Assembly: GCF_900110995.1 (NCBI RefSeq)
Contig: NZ_FOJF01000001.1
Location: 2,745,199 to 2,809,198 of the forward strand
Direction of reading: 5' to 3'
From: Chitinophaga sp. YR573
Lineage (GTDB): Bacteria; Bacteroidota; Bacteroidia; Chitinophagales; Chitinophagaceae
Length of the DNA: 64,000 nt
The position numbers and the translations under genes were made by a program. Shown one piece after another: positions 1-8,583 of this stretch (positions are counted from its first letter, which is position 1; each line of letters opens with the position of its first letter). The notes beneath the pieces were generated by a model. The model searched no databases and had not been told where the DNA came from. It saw only the letters and a list, made by a program, of their open reading frames with translations.

Positions 1-46
1 AGAATAAGATGTTACGTTTTAAAATGACAAGTGAAAGATGATACTG

Positions 47-66
47 GGGCTGGTATCCACCAGCCC
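47..66 (+). terminator. Hairpin upstream of the exporter operon
   Basis: Eight-base arms (GGGCTGGT at 47-54, ACCAGCCC at 59-66) enclose ATCC, and the hairpin is followed by ACACTTTT. It looks like a weak terminator for a gene lying left of the window. It could instead be a leader hairpin of the permease gene starting at 115. Confidence 0.4.
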
Positions 67-114
67 ACACTTTTAAGTTACGAATTTTAGAGTAATTAGC
101 ATAATATTTTACAT

Positions 115-2526
115 ATGTTCCGCAATTATTTAAAGATAGCCTGGCGTAACCTGGGAAGGCAAAAGGTGTTTGCTGCCGTGAATATCACGGGGATGACAGT
201 GGCATTCTGTGCTGCATTATTGTTGGGAATAGCCGCTTATCACGAATGGTCATACGATAATTTTCATAAGGATAGTGATCGTTTATTCCAGATATATACA
301 GAAGAACGTGTACCAGGCGGGAAGTCGCTTCCATCGTCAAGTGAGGCAGTACCACTGGCTCCTGTATTACAAAAGGAGTGTGCTGCTGTGCAACAGGTGA
401 CACGTTATGCCGGAGAAGAAGAAAATGTGCAATACGGAGAGCGGAGTATGGACCTGCTGGTGAGATTTGTAGACCCTTCTTTTTTATCCATGTTCAATTT
501 CCCCGTACTAAAGGGAGACGTGAATGCCTTACGCAGAGCAGACCAGATATTACTCACGGAAAAGACAGCGCATAATCTTTTTAATGATGGAAATGCGATA
601 GGAAAGATTGTGCAGATTAAAATGGATAATAAGTTAAGGTCGTATACAGTGGCTGGTATAATGGCTGATGTACCCGGGAGTTCCAGTTTTGATTTTGAAA
701 TACTGACCAGTTTCGAGAATGTAATACAGATGCTTGATGAGCCGGATTCCTGGACCAATGAATCTTATCGTACATTTATTCAGCTGCAAAAGAATGCATC
801 GGCAGCCGCGTTTGAAAAGCAGAGCAGAACTGTTGTGCATAAATATTACCCGGGCCGTATAAAAGACCAGATAAGGGATGGAGCAACTCCTGATAAAGAC
901 GGTGAGGTGTTATCTCTCCATACTATTCCATTGCGGGACATTCATTTTAATGAAATCAGCAACATAGGAAATGCTATCAGCCGGTTTTATCCCTGGATGC
1001 TGGTGATTATGGCCTTTATGATCGTATCTATTGCGGCCATTAATTTTATTAACCTGTCTATGGGCCGTTCTTTTACACGTGCCGGAGAGATAGGACTGAG
1101 AAAGGCGCTGGGTGCATTGCGGGGGCAACTGATATTCCAGTTCTGGAGTGAGGCATTTATCATCTGCTGTATTGCACTGCTGATGAGTATTGTACTGGCG
1201 GGATTATTATTACCCTGGTTTAATGCTATGTTTAAATATCATTTTACACTGAACATATTGAGAGATGTGCGTGTAATAAGCGGAGTGATATCGATTTTCC
1301 TTTTTGTAACTGTAATGGCAGGAGGGTATCCCGCCTGGCTGATATCAGGGTTTAATATAGTGGAAGTGCTGAAGGGTAAGCTGCGTTTGGGGAAAAGCAG
1401 TTTTATGCGGAATACACTTATTATTGTACAGTTTATTGTAGCGGTATTACTGATCAGTTGTACCCTTGTTCTGTGGCAGCAATTGCAATATCTGCGTTCC
1501 CGCCCCCTGGGATATAACCAGCATCAGGTAATCAGTTTACCGGTGAACGGTAATGTGAATGCGGCACAGGCATTGGAATCGTTGCGTAGCCGTTTGGCTG
1601 ACAATCCGCGTGTATTGAGTGTGAGCGCTTCCATTATGAATCTGGGGAAGGGGTTGGACGGATCAGAGTCTAACTGGCATATTGGTTTTGACTATAAGGG
1701 GCGTGGGGTTAAAATGGCTATGCAGGAAGTGAGTTATGATTATGTAAAAACACTGGACCTGCAATTAGTTTCCGGAAGGGAGTTTACTAAAAACTATGCA
1801 GATTCCGGAGTGGTTATTATTAATGAAAAGATGGCATTACAGCTGGGAGAGAAGGACCCGATAGGGAAGGAGCTGTCATGGGGCGATGCGCATCCGGTGA
1901 AGATAGTTGGTGTTGTAAAAGATTTTAATTTTAAATCATTACACCAGGATATTGAACCTTTAACGATGCAACTGATTCCTGCTTTACAGGCTTCTTATAT
2001 TTTCATCAAAGTACAGCCTGCAGATCTTCCGGGATCTATGGCAATGATAGAAAAGGTCTGGAAGGAAATTAATCCGCAGGGAACTTTCCAGGGAACCTTC
2101 CTGGATGACAATACGAACCGTATGTACAGAACAGAGTCCAGGCTGGCGAGTATTATTATCAGCAGTGCGGTACTGGCTATCATTATCTCCTGTATGGGAT
2201 TGTTTGCGGTAGCAGTGCTGGTGATTGCACAGCGGAATAAGGAAATAGGGGTACGTAAAATACTGGGGGCATCTGCAGCCAGTATTGTTACACTGATCTC
2301 CGTAGATTTCCTTAAGCTGGTAGCGGTGGCTATCCTGATAGCCACACCGGTAGCCTGGTATTTAATGAACACCTGGCTGCAGGAGTTTGCCTACAGGATC
2401 CATATTCAGTGGTGGACATTCGTATTATCCGGTATAGTTGCTGTGATCATTGCTTTTTTTACCATCAGTTTTCAATCTATACGGGCGGCATTAATGAACC
2501 CGGTAAAATCTCTAAAAACAGAATAA
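115..2526 (+). CDS. MacB/FtsX-family ABC transporter permease
   Basis: An 803-aa inner-membrane permease of the MacB/FtsX type. Such proteins do not form a substrate channel; they pass mechanical force from the cytoplasmic ATPase to periplasmic partners. The layout is a first membrane helix at about 20-43, a periplasmic MacB_PCD domain to about 240, a first FtsX block of helices at about 290-420, another helix at about 435-460, a second periplasmic domain to about 680, and a second FtsX block to the end. The motif RNKEIGVRKILGA after the late helix is typical of the family. This duplicated 800-residue form is common in Bacteroidota. The ATPase gene starts 4 bp downstream, and the TolC and HlyD-like genes follow, so the set forms one exporter. 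The substrate cannot be read from sequence. Confidence 0.93.
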   Translation: MFRNYLKIAWRNLGRQKVFAAVNITGMTVAFCAALLLGIAAYHEWSYDNFHKDSDRLFQIYTEERVPGGKSLPSSSEAVPLAPVLQKECAAVQQVTRYAGEEENVQYGERSMDLLVRFVDPSFLSMFNFPVLKGDVNALRRADQILLTEKTAHNLFNDGNAIGKIVQIKMDNKLRSYTVAGIMADVPGSSSFDFEILTSFENVIQMLDEPDSWTNESYRTFIQLQKNASAAAFEKQSRTVVHKYYPGRIKDQIRDGATPDKDGEVLSLHTIPLRDIHFNEISNIGNAISRFYPWMLVIMAFMIVSIAAINFINLSMGRSFTRAGEIGLRKALGALRGQLIFQFWSEAFIICCIALLMSIVLAGLLLPWFNAMFKYHFTLNILRDVRVISGVISIFLFVTVMAGGYPAWLISGFNIVEVLKGKLRLGKSSFMRNTLIIVQFIVAVLLISCTLVLWQQLQYLRSRPLGYNQHQVISLPVNGNVNAAQALESLRSRLADNPRVLSVSASIMNLGKGLDGSESNWHIGFDYKGRGVKMAMQEVSYDYVKTLDLQLVSGREFTKNYADSGVVIINEKMALQLGEKDPIGKELSWGDAHPVKIVGVVKDFNFKSLHQDIEPLTMQLIPALQASYIFIKVQPADLPGSMAMIEKVWKEINPQGTFQGTFLDDNTNRMYRTESRLASIIISSAVLAIIISCMGLFAVAVLVIAQRNKEIGVRKILGASAASIVTLISVDFLKLVAVAILIATPVAWYLMNTWLQEFAYRIHIQWWTFVLSGIVAVIIAFFTISFQSIRAALMNPVKSLKTE

Positions 2527-2530
2527 TAAA

Positions 2531-3193
2531 ATGATACAACTCAAACACATCTCAAAGCATTATCCGGTAGGATTTGGGAAGAATGAAATATTAAGAGATA
2601 TCGACCTGACTATATTTGAAGGAGAATTTGTGTCTATCATGGGGCCTTCCGGTTCAGGTAAATCCACTTTGCTGCATGTGCTGGGATTACTGGAAGAGCC
2701 GTCCCAGGGGGAATATCTTTTTGAGGGGGAGTCGGTGTTTAAGATGAATGAGAAGAAACGCACACAGTTGCACAGGGGGACTATCGGTTTTGTTTTTCAG
2801 GCTTATCACCTGATTGATGAACTGACGGTATATGAGAATATAGAAACACCGCTGTTGTATAAAAATATACCCTCTGCTGAACGCAAAAGTCGTGTGGCGG
2901 ATGTACTGGATAGGTTTAACATTGTTGCCAAGAAAGATTTATTCCCGAGTCAGTTATCTGGCGGTCAGCAGCAGCTGGTAGGTATTGCCCGTGCTATTGT
3001 GGCTGAACCCCGTGTGATACTGGCAGATGAACCTACCGGTAACCTGCATTCCGACCAGGCAAAGGAAATCATGGAACTTTTCAAGCACCTGAATGAGAAG
3101 GATAAGATTACGATTATACAGGTAACTCACTCCGAGTTAAACGCAACGTACGGTCACAGAATTATACAGATCCGGGACGGGAAAATCGCATAA
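2531..3193 (+). CDS. ABC transporter ATP-binding protein (LolD/MacB type)
   Basis: A 220-aa cytoplasmic ATPase that powers the permease encoded just upstream. Walker A is GPSGSGKST at residues 38-46. The signature LSGGQQQ and Walker B ILADEPTGNL lie in the second half, and TGNL is typical of the LolD/MacB/FtsE group. One departure is that the usual Arg after the signature (LSGGQQQRV) is Leu here (LSGGQQQLV). The gene lies 4 bp after the permease stop, so the two are almost certainly co-transcribed and translationally coupled. Confidence 0.95.
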   Translation: MIQLKHISKHYPVGFGKNEILRDIDLTIFEGEFVSIMGPSGSGKSTLLHVLGLLEEPSQGEYLFEGESVFKMNEKKRTQLHRGTIGFVFQAYHLIDELTVYENIETPLLYKNIPSAERKSRVADVLDRFNIVAKKDLFPSQLSGGQQQLVGIARAIVAEPRVILADEPTGNLHSDQAKEIMELFKHLNEKDKITIIQVTHSELNATYGHRIIQIRDGKIA

Positions 3194-3216
3194 TTTCAAT
3201 TTACCGGTTTGATGAA

Positions 3217-3282
3217 TTAAGTTTGAGGTTTGATTAATACGGGTGTAATGGCTCATCCGTAGTGATCAAACCTTAAACTTAA
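3217..3282. repeat. 18-bp inverted repeat between ATPase and TolC genes
   Basis: Arms at 3217-3234 and 3265-3282 are complementary over 18 bases, with one position that is G-U in one strand sense. The loop is 30 nt. The repeat lies in the 3' gap of the ATPase gene. It could stabilise or partly terminate the upstream message, or regulate the channel gene that follows. There is no clear T tract, so I do not call it a terminator. Confidence 0.6.
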
Positions 3283-3372
3283 AAACCAGTAGCATATCCC
3301 CGATATTATTTTTCGCCTTTCTTAAAGAAAATGTTTATGTTATCATTACAATTATTATATTTTTGGAATGTC

Positions 3373-4743
3373 ATGAAATTATCCAAAAAGCCCGGATTTG
3401 TCCTGGCACTTTGTTTATTGTTTGCTAACGTAGTTACCGTAAAGGCACAGGATACCTGGAGCCTGCAACGTTCTGTAGATTATGCACTGGCTAATAATAT
3501 AACGATCAAGCAACAGGACGTACAAAAACGTTTAGCCAATCTGACTTTCAGGCAAAGTCAGTTATCCCAGATCCCTACTGTGAATGTGGGGGTTGACGGG
3601 AGTTATAGCTCCGGTCGTAGTATTGATCCCAGCAACAATGCCTATATCACCCAGAGTTATTTTTCTTCAAGCGCAGGTCTTTCTTCCGGAGCCACCATTT
3701 TCAACTGGTTTTCCCAGCAGAATCTCATCGCATCCAATAAATATCAGGCACAGGCTCAGGACCGTTTGCTGGAGAAGGCAAGGAATGATGTGGCATTTAA
3801 CATTGCCAGCGCGTTTCTGCAAATCCTGCTGAATAATGAACAGGTGCATATCAGTGAGCTACAGGTAAAGCTGACTACTTCCCAGCTGGAAAACACCAAG
3901 AAGCTGGTAATTGCCGGTTCTGTTCCTGAAAGTAACCAGGCAGACCTTGAGTCCAAACTGGCGAGTGACAGCGTTACACTGGTAACAGCACAAAACCAGG
4001 TAATCCTTTCTGTTTTACAAATGAAGGCACTGCTGAACCTTGGATTTGAAGTGCCATATGTACCGGAAATTCCTGAAAAGATTGCAGATATTCCGTTGCC
4101 GCGTCTGGATGAAGTAGACCCTGAGATGGTATATAGTGCTGCATTAAATTCCAATCCGCTGATTAAGGCAGATGAATTGCTGATCAGGTCAATGGAACGG
4201 TCCTATGCATCTTACAAAGGACAGCTATACCCAAAATTAACAGCATCCGGCAACCTGAATAGCTTCTATGCCAGCAGCGCTAAGTATATACCGACAGGAC
4301 AAACTGAGCCGAAAACAATCTCCCTGAGTGATCAGGTAAGTAATAACTTCAAACAGGTAATAGGATTATCACTAAATGTACCTATCCTTAATGGCTGGCA
4401 GGCACGTACCAATGTGCAGAAAGCAAAATTAAACATTACCAATCAGCAGCTTGTACGTGACAAAGACAATCAGCAGCTTCGGCAGGATATTTATACTGCC
4501 CATGCGAATGCAGTAGCTGCCATTCAGAAATTTTCTGCTTCTTCAAAAGGGGTAGTAGCATCCCAGAGAGCCTATGATTTTGCCACTAAAAGGTTTGATC
4601 TGGGATTGATGAATACGATTGATTATATTACAACTCAAAGTAACTTATTTAAGGCGCAGGTAGATAAAGTATCGGCCCAATATGATTATATATTTAAAAT
4701 GAAGCTGCTGGAGTTTTACAGGGATCAGAAGATCACTTTGTAG
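3373..4743 (+). CDS. TolC family outer-membrane efflux protein
   Basis: A 456-aa outer-membrane channel of the TolC/OEP family. I place the start at the ATG at 3373 (MKLSKKPGF), because it gives a compact signal peptide ending VKAQ. An in-frame ATG at 3331 would add a hydrophobic stretch that does not look like a signal. Two repeated OEP halves are visible, each rich in long amphipathic helices: about 30-215 with QSQLSQIPTVNVG, and about 245-450 with LYPKLTASGN and the late FDLGLMNTIDYIT motif. It probably provides the exit duct for the ABC permease and ATPase upstream, joined by the HlyD-like adaptor that follows. Confidence 0.93.
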   Translation: MKLSKKPGFVLALCLLFANVVTVKAQDTWSLQRSVDYALANNITIKQQDVQKRLANLTFRQSQLSQIPTVNVGVDGSYSSGRSIDPSNNAYITQSYFSSSAGLSSGATIFNWFSQQNLIASNKYQAQAQDRLLEKARNDVAFNIASAFLQILLNNEQVHISELQVKLTTSQLENTKKLVIAGSVPESNQADLESKLASDSVTLVTAQNQVILSVLQMKALLNLGFEVPYVPEIPEKIADIPLPRLDEVDPEMVYSAALNSNPLIKADELLIRSMERSYASYKGQLYPKLTASGNLNSFYASSAKYIPTGQTEPKTISLSDQVSNNFKQVIGLSLNVPILNGWQARTNVQKAKLNITNQQLVRDKDNQQLRQDIYTAHANAVAAIQKFSASSKGVVASQRAYDFATKRFDLGLMNTIDYITTQSNLFKAQVDKVSAQYDYIFKMKLLEFYRDQKITL

Positions 4744-4771
4744 CTGCTCCTACCCATAGAAATTAACCTGT

Positions 4772-6145
4772 ATGAAAAAAACACTTTTCTGGATATTAGG
4801 AATTCTCCTGGTAATAATTATTGTAGGATTCGCTCTTAAAGCCAACAAAAAAGAGGGAATCAGGGTGGCCGTTGACAAAGCCGCCGAAAAGAATATTATA
4901 GAGGTGGTGTCTGCCAGTGGGAAGATATATCCTGAAACAGAAGTGAAGGTAAGCTCTGACGTTTCCGGTGAAATAGTAGAGCTGCCTGTGCTGGAAGGGG
5001 ATTCTGTACAAAAGGGACAGGTACTGGTACGCATTTATGCGGATGTTTATGGTTCTGTAAGAGATAAAGCGAATGCGTCTCTCAGTCAGGCCCAGGCACA
5101 ACTGGCCAATACGGCAGCGGCGCTCAATTCTTACAAAGCCCGTCTGGAACAAAATAAAGCTGCTTACGAACGTAATAAAGAGCTGCTGGCACAAAAAGTG
5201 GTATCCCGCAGTGAGTTTGAAACTGCTGAAGGTACTTACCGTGCTGCCCTGGCAGATTATAATGCCGCCGCAGAACTGGTGAACAGTAACAGATTTGCTG
5301 TGCAGAATGCCAAAGCGGGATTAACAGAAGCGAATACGAACCTGCTTCGTACTACTATCTCTTCTCCTATGAACGGAGTGGTATCCCTGCTGCCGGTTAA
5401 AAGAGGTGAAAGGGTAGTGGGTACCGGTCAGATGACAGGTACAGAGATCATGCGTATTGCAGACCTGAATGTGATGGAAGTACAGGTGGATGTTGGAGAA
5501 AATGATATTCCCCGTGTAAAATATAATGATACGGCTGTAGTGGAAGTAGATGCCTATAATAACCGTAAGTTTAAAGGGATTGTAACGCAGATAGCCAGCT
5601 CCAGTAAAGGATCTGCTACTGCCAGTTCCAGCTCTACTTCTTCTGCGGAACAGGTAACCAGCTATATAGTGCATATCCGCATTCTGCAGGAAAGCTATCA
5701 GGACCTTCTTGATCCTAAAAATCCAAAGAATTTTCCTTTCCGCCCGGGCATGAGTGCCAGTGTGGATATACAAACGCACAGAAAAAATAATGTGCTGGCT
5801 GTACCTATCAATGCAGTTACTACCAGGGAAGTGGTGGACAGTACCGGTTCCGGAAGAAAGGTTGGAGAGGCTAAGAAAACAACAAATGACGGATCTGTTG
5901 CTGAAACAGAAAACAAAGTGACCAAGGAAGTTGTTTTTGTATTACAGCCGGATAAGACAGTGAAGATGGTGGAAGTAAAAACAGGGGTGCAGGATGATAT
6001 TAATATTGAAGTGCTTTCCGGATTGAAGCCGGGTGATGAGGTGATCAGTGCACCTTATTCCGCAGTGTCTAAAGACCTGGATGAGAAGAAAAAGGTGATC
6101 ATTGTACAGAAGAAAGAGCTGTTTGAAGGTACCGCGAAGAAGTAA
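4772..6145 (+). CDS. HlyD/MacA-type periplasmic adaptor subunit
   Basis: A 457-aa membrane-fusion protein linking the inner-membrane permease to the TolC-like channel. An N-terminal signal anchor occupies about 4-22. Next come a lipoyl-like half (VSSDVSGEIVELPV, then EGDSVQKGQVLVRI), a coiled-coil hairpin at about 88-165, the second lipoyl half (ISSPMNGVVSLLPVKRGERV), and beta-barrel and membrane-proximal domains to the end. A Ser/Thr-rich loop near 275-295 and a charged segment near 365-390 are insertions. The gene closes the four-gene exporter set and is followed by a strong palindromic terminator. Confidence 0.92.
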   Translation: MKKTLFWILGILLVIIIVGFALKANKKEGIRVAVDKAAEKNIIEVVSASGKIYPETEVKVSSDVSGEIVELPVLEGDSVQKGQVLVRIYADVYGSVRDKANASLSQAQAQLANTAAALNSYKARLEQNKAAYERNKELLAQKVVSRSEFETAEGTYRAALADYNAAAELVNSNRFAVQNAKAGLTEANTNLLRTTISSPMNGVVSLLPVKRGERVVGTGQMTGTEIMRIADLNVMEVQVDVGENDIPRVKYNDTAVVEVDAYNNRKFKGIVTQIASSSKGSATASSSSTSSAEQVTSYIVHIRILQESYQDLLDPKNPKNFPFRPGMSASVDIQTHRKNNVLAVPINAVTTREVVDSTGSGRKVGEAKKTTNDGSVAETENKVTKEVVFVLQPDKTVKMVEVKTGVQDDINIEVLSGLKPGDEVISAPYSAVSKDLDEKKKVIIVQKKELFEGTAKK

Positions 6146-6168
6146 GAGACATATGGCAAGCTAAATAT

Positions 6169-6204
6169 AAAAGAGCTACCTGCTGATCAGCAGGTAGCTC
6201 TTTT
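6169..6204 (+). terminator. Terminator of the exporter operon
   Basis: A perfect 36-nt palindrome with 18-base half-sites (AAAAGAGCTACCTGCTGA and its complement). It begins in A residues and ends in T residues, so it can work as an intrinsic terminator after the adaptor gene. Confidence 0.85.
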
Positions 6205-6292
6205 CGTAAATGCTGGTAGGGTATTTGCATGTATGTTATAACATCTATTACCTGTTTCTACAACTGTTATAGATGTATAGGACAGTGAATAT

Positions 6293-6317
6293 ACCGGCCC
6301 GGCATTGCCGGGCCGGT
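6293..6317. terminator. GC-rich hairpin downstream of the ECF sigma gene
   Basis: Twelve-base arms (ACCGGCCCGGCA at 6293-6304 and its complement at 6306-6317) meet with almost no loop. The hairpin lies 5 bp after the stop of the minus-strand sigma gene and is its probable terminator. The T tract is weak on both strands. A smaller inverted repeat (ACATCTAT/ATAGATGT, 6241-6276) lies beside it. Confidence 0.65.
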
Positions 6318-6321
6318 TCTT

Positions 6322-6831
6322 TTATATCAGTTTACTGATGATGCCCTGGGCTTTCCGGTAAGCATTATTTAACTGGTTCCGGACGGTTTGTTCAGTCGTA
6401 CCCTTACGGATGGTTATCTCCCTTATACTCAGTTCATCGATATGATACCAGGTAAATACCTGCCTTTCTTTTTCAGGCAGGTGTTGCAGATCTTCCTGCA
6501 AAAGGGAGAGTATGTTTTCATGAATAATCGTACTAAGTGTTAGTTCGTAATATGGATCTCCGTTTAATACGAACATCTCCGGATGTTTTTCTTTCAGTTC
6601 ACCATCCCTGAATTTGCGAAGGATCAGTTTTCTCACAGCGTTGAAAAGATAAATACGGATATGTGTGTGGATCTGCAGTGAGCCGCGTTTTTCCCAGAGG
6701 TCTGTAAACAGCTCCTGTATTATATCCTGGGCATCGGCATCATTTAATAAAATACGGAAAGTATACTGGTATAACGCTTCCCGGTACAAGGTAAAGATGG
6801 CTTCAAATCCATCGGGTTTCTGAATAGGCAT
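6322..6831 (-). CDS. RNA polymerase ECF sigma factor (sigma-70 family)
   Basis: A 169-aa extracytoplasmic-function sigma factor. Region 2 is seen at about 10-75 (DAQDIIQELFTDLWEKRGSL is the -10 recognition helix type). Region 4 is at about 110-165, with LPEKERQVF and the helix-turn-helix LSIREITIRKGTTEQTVRN. I prefer the ATG at 6831 because family members begin 10-15 residues before region 2. An upstream in-frame ATG at 6915 would add 28 residues of unlikely character. No anti-sigma factor or FecR-like gene is adjacent, so how it is controlled is not visible. Confidence 0.88.
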   Translation of the reverse strand: MPIQKPDGFEAIFTLYREALYQYTFRILLNDADAQDIIQELFTDLWEKRGSLQIHTHIRIYLFNAVRKLILRKFRDGELKEKHPEMFVLNGDPYYELTLSTIIHENILSLLQEDLQHLPEKERQVFTWYHIDELSIREITIRKGTTEQTVRNQLNNAYRKAQGIISKLI

Positions 6832-7092
6832 AAGGATACTACAATGGGCCTTAAAGTTAGGGGTTGGAAAAGGTGAAAAAACAGGGTGGATTAAAGCATC
6901 ATACAGGCTTAACATGCTTGCTTAATCAATTACAAATACGGGGCAACATGATATAACAGGTTTTTATATTTAATATTTACTTAAATCATTGTTTAATAGT
7001 CTGTTAGAGGCGTTTTTACAAAACTTAACATTGTCCTGTGTTAAATTACCATTAATTTTATGTTATCACATTAAACCACTCTCATTAATATT

Positions 7093-7368
7093 ATGGCTAC
7101 TACAAATGCTCCAAAGGCAGCTAAATCTTCCCGTAAAGATGCCCGCAATACAATAGAAGAAAAGTTGAATCTTCTCTTAGTTGATCTGAAAAAAGAACTG
7201 GGGGAAAGTAAATTCAAAAACAGGATTAAGAAAGCTGCGAAATTGTTGAGCAAGGGATTGGACAAAACAAAGAAACCGGTTGTAGCGGCAAAGAAGAAGG
7301 CTGCAAAGAAAACGAAAGTATCTACTAAGAAAGCTGCAGTTGCTGCAACACCTGACGCTGAAAAATAA
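7093..7368 (+). CDS. Histone H1-like DNA-binding protein
   Basis: A 91-aa very basic protein. The first half is a charged helix pair (about 15-55, EEKLNLLLVDLKKELGESKF). The second half is a Lys/Ala tail with repeated KKAAKK-type blocks, like the Hc1/H1 C-terminal domain. Proteins of this type in Bacteroidota bind DNA through the Lys-rich tail and help compact the nucleoid. It is a monocistronic gene followed by its own terminator. The long AT-rich region upstream probably holds its promoter. Confidence 0.82.
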   Translation: MATTNAPKAAKSSRKDARNTIEEKLNLLLVDLKKELGESKFKNRIKKAAKLLSKGLDKTKKPVVAAKKKAAKKTKVSTKKAAVAATPDAEK

Positions 7369-7374
7369 TATAGT

Positions 7375-7415
7375 TTAAAAGCAGCAGAAGTCTCTGTAAC
7401 TCCCGCTGCTTTTAA
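7375..7415 (+). terminator. Terminator after the H1-like gene
   Basis: Eleven-base arms (TTAAAAGCAGC at 7375-7385, GCTGCTTTTAA at 7405-7415) flank a 19-nt loop, starting 6 bp after the stop codon. The A-rich start and T-rich end fit an intrinsic terminator. Confidence 0.8.
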
Positions 7416-7480
7416 CGTTATTACTTCTGGTTCGGTGTGCAGCATGGTAAAATTCCTTACTTTGCAAGAAAAAGAGATAC

Positions 7481-8485
7481 TTGAAAGCAGGCATTATAGG
7501 CAGCGGCAGTTGGGCTACAGCATTAGCTAAAATACTAACGGATAACGGGGAACAGATCATGTGGTGGATCAGGAATGAAGACACGATCCGGTATATGCAG
7601 CAGCGTCATCATAACAAGCATTATCTAACCTCTGTATATTTTGATACTAACCTGGTACAGTTAAGCAGCAACCTGGAAGAGGTAGTAGCCGCCAGCGATT
7701 TGCTGGTACTGGCCGTACCCTCTGCGTTCCTGGAAGAAGTGATGCTGTTGTTACCTCCCGGTGCATTGAACGGGAAGAAAGTTGTGAATGCTATCAAGGG
7801 GCTGGTCCCCGGCAATAACCTCCTGATCAATGAATATCTGTTTAATATGTTTGACCTTCCATTGGAAAGGTATTTCACTATAACAGGGCCTTGTCATGCG
7901 GAAGAAGTAGCCAATGAAAAGCTCTCTTACCTTACATTTTCAGGATTACAGGAAGAACCTGCCCAGGAGATCGCCAACATGTTTGGCAACAGCTATCTGC
8001 AAACCATTGTTAACAGGGATGTAATAGGTGTGCAACTGGCGGCTGTATTAAAGAATATTTATGCATTAGGTGCAGGTATTGCACATGGCCTGGAATACGG
8101 CGATAATTTCCTGAGTGTTTATATTACCAACTGCTTCCGGGAAATGCAACAGTTCCTCGAAACCTACGGGCAGGAACATATTGAAGCCGGTACAGAACAT
8201 AATTACAATGCCAGCGCTTATCTGGGAGACCTGCTGGTAACCTGTTATTCTTTGCATAGCCGTAACCGTACCTTCGGTAATATGATCGGTAAAGGATATA
8301 GTGTAAAGGCCGCACAACTGGAGCTGAGCATGATAGCAGAAGGTTATTATGCCAGTAAATGCCTGTTTGAAATGAACCGGGAAGTAGGTGCTTATATGCC
8401 GGTGGCACAGGCCGTGTATACTATACTGTGGGAACAACTGAATTCGAGAGAAGCCTTCCTTGCACTGGAGAAAGGATTTTTATAA
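7481..8485 (+). CDS. gpsA: NAD(P)H-dependent glycerol-3-phosphate dehydrogenase
   Basis: A 334-aa cytoplasmic enzyme reducing dihydroxyacetone phosphate to sn-glycerol 3-phosphate for phospholipid synthesis. The N-terminal Rossmann motif GSGSWATALA is at residues 7-16. The catalytic-Lys region VLKNIYALGAGIAHGLEYGDN lies near 187-207, and GDLLVTCYSLHSRN is also characteristic. The start is TTG at 7481. It puts the Rossmann strand at the usual distance, and no in-frame ATG precedes it. A near-consensus -7 box (TTACTTTG) lies about 20 bp upstream. Confidence 0.93.
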   Translation: MKAGIIGSGSWATALAKILTDNGEQIMWWIRNEDTIRYMQQRHHNKHYLTSVYFDTNLVQLSSNLEEVVAASDLLVLAVPSAFLEEVMLLLPPGALNGKKVVNAIKGLVPGNNLLINEYLFNMFDLPLERYFTITGPCHAEEVANEKLSYLTFSGLQEEPAQEIANMFGNSYLQTIVNRDVIGVQLAAVLKNIYALGAGIAHGLEYGDNFLSVYITNCFREMQQFLETYGQEHIEAGTEHNYNASAYLGDLLVTCYSLHSRNRTFGNMIGKGYSVKAAQLELSMIAEGYYASKCLFEMNREVGAYMPVAQAVYTILWEQLNSREAFLALEKGFL

Positions 8486-8524
8486 TTAACCAACTGTTAA
8501 CCTTCTGTTAAAACGGGCATAAAG

Positions 8525-8532
8525 TAAGTTTG
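8525..8532 (+). promoter_or_regulatory. -7 element of the SusC/SusD operon
   Basis: TAAGTTTG matches the Bacteroidota -7 consensus TAnnTTTG exactly. It lies 51 bp before the SusC start codon, leaving a leader of roughly 45 nt. No good TTTG -33 box is present at the usual spacing. Confidence 0.55.
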
Positions 8533-8583
8533 TAATCTTCGCAGCAGAATCAAAGTAACCTATAAATCAATCTGTATTCTGCT

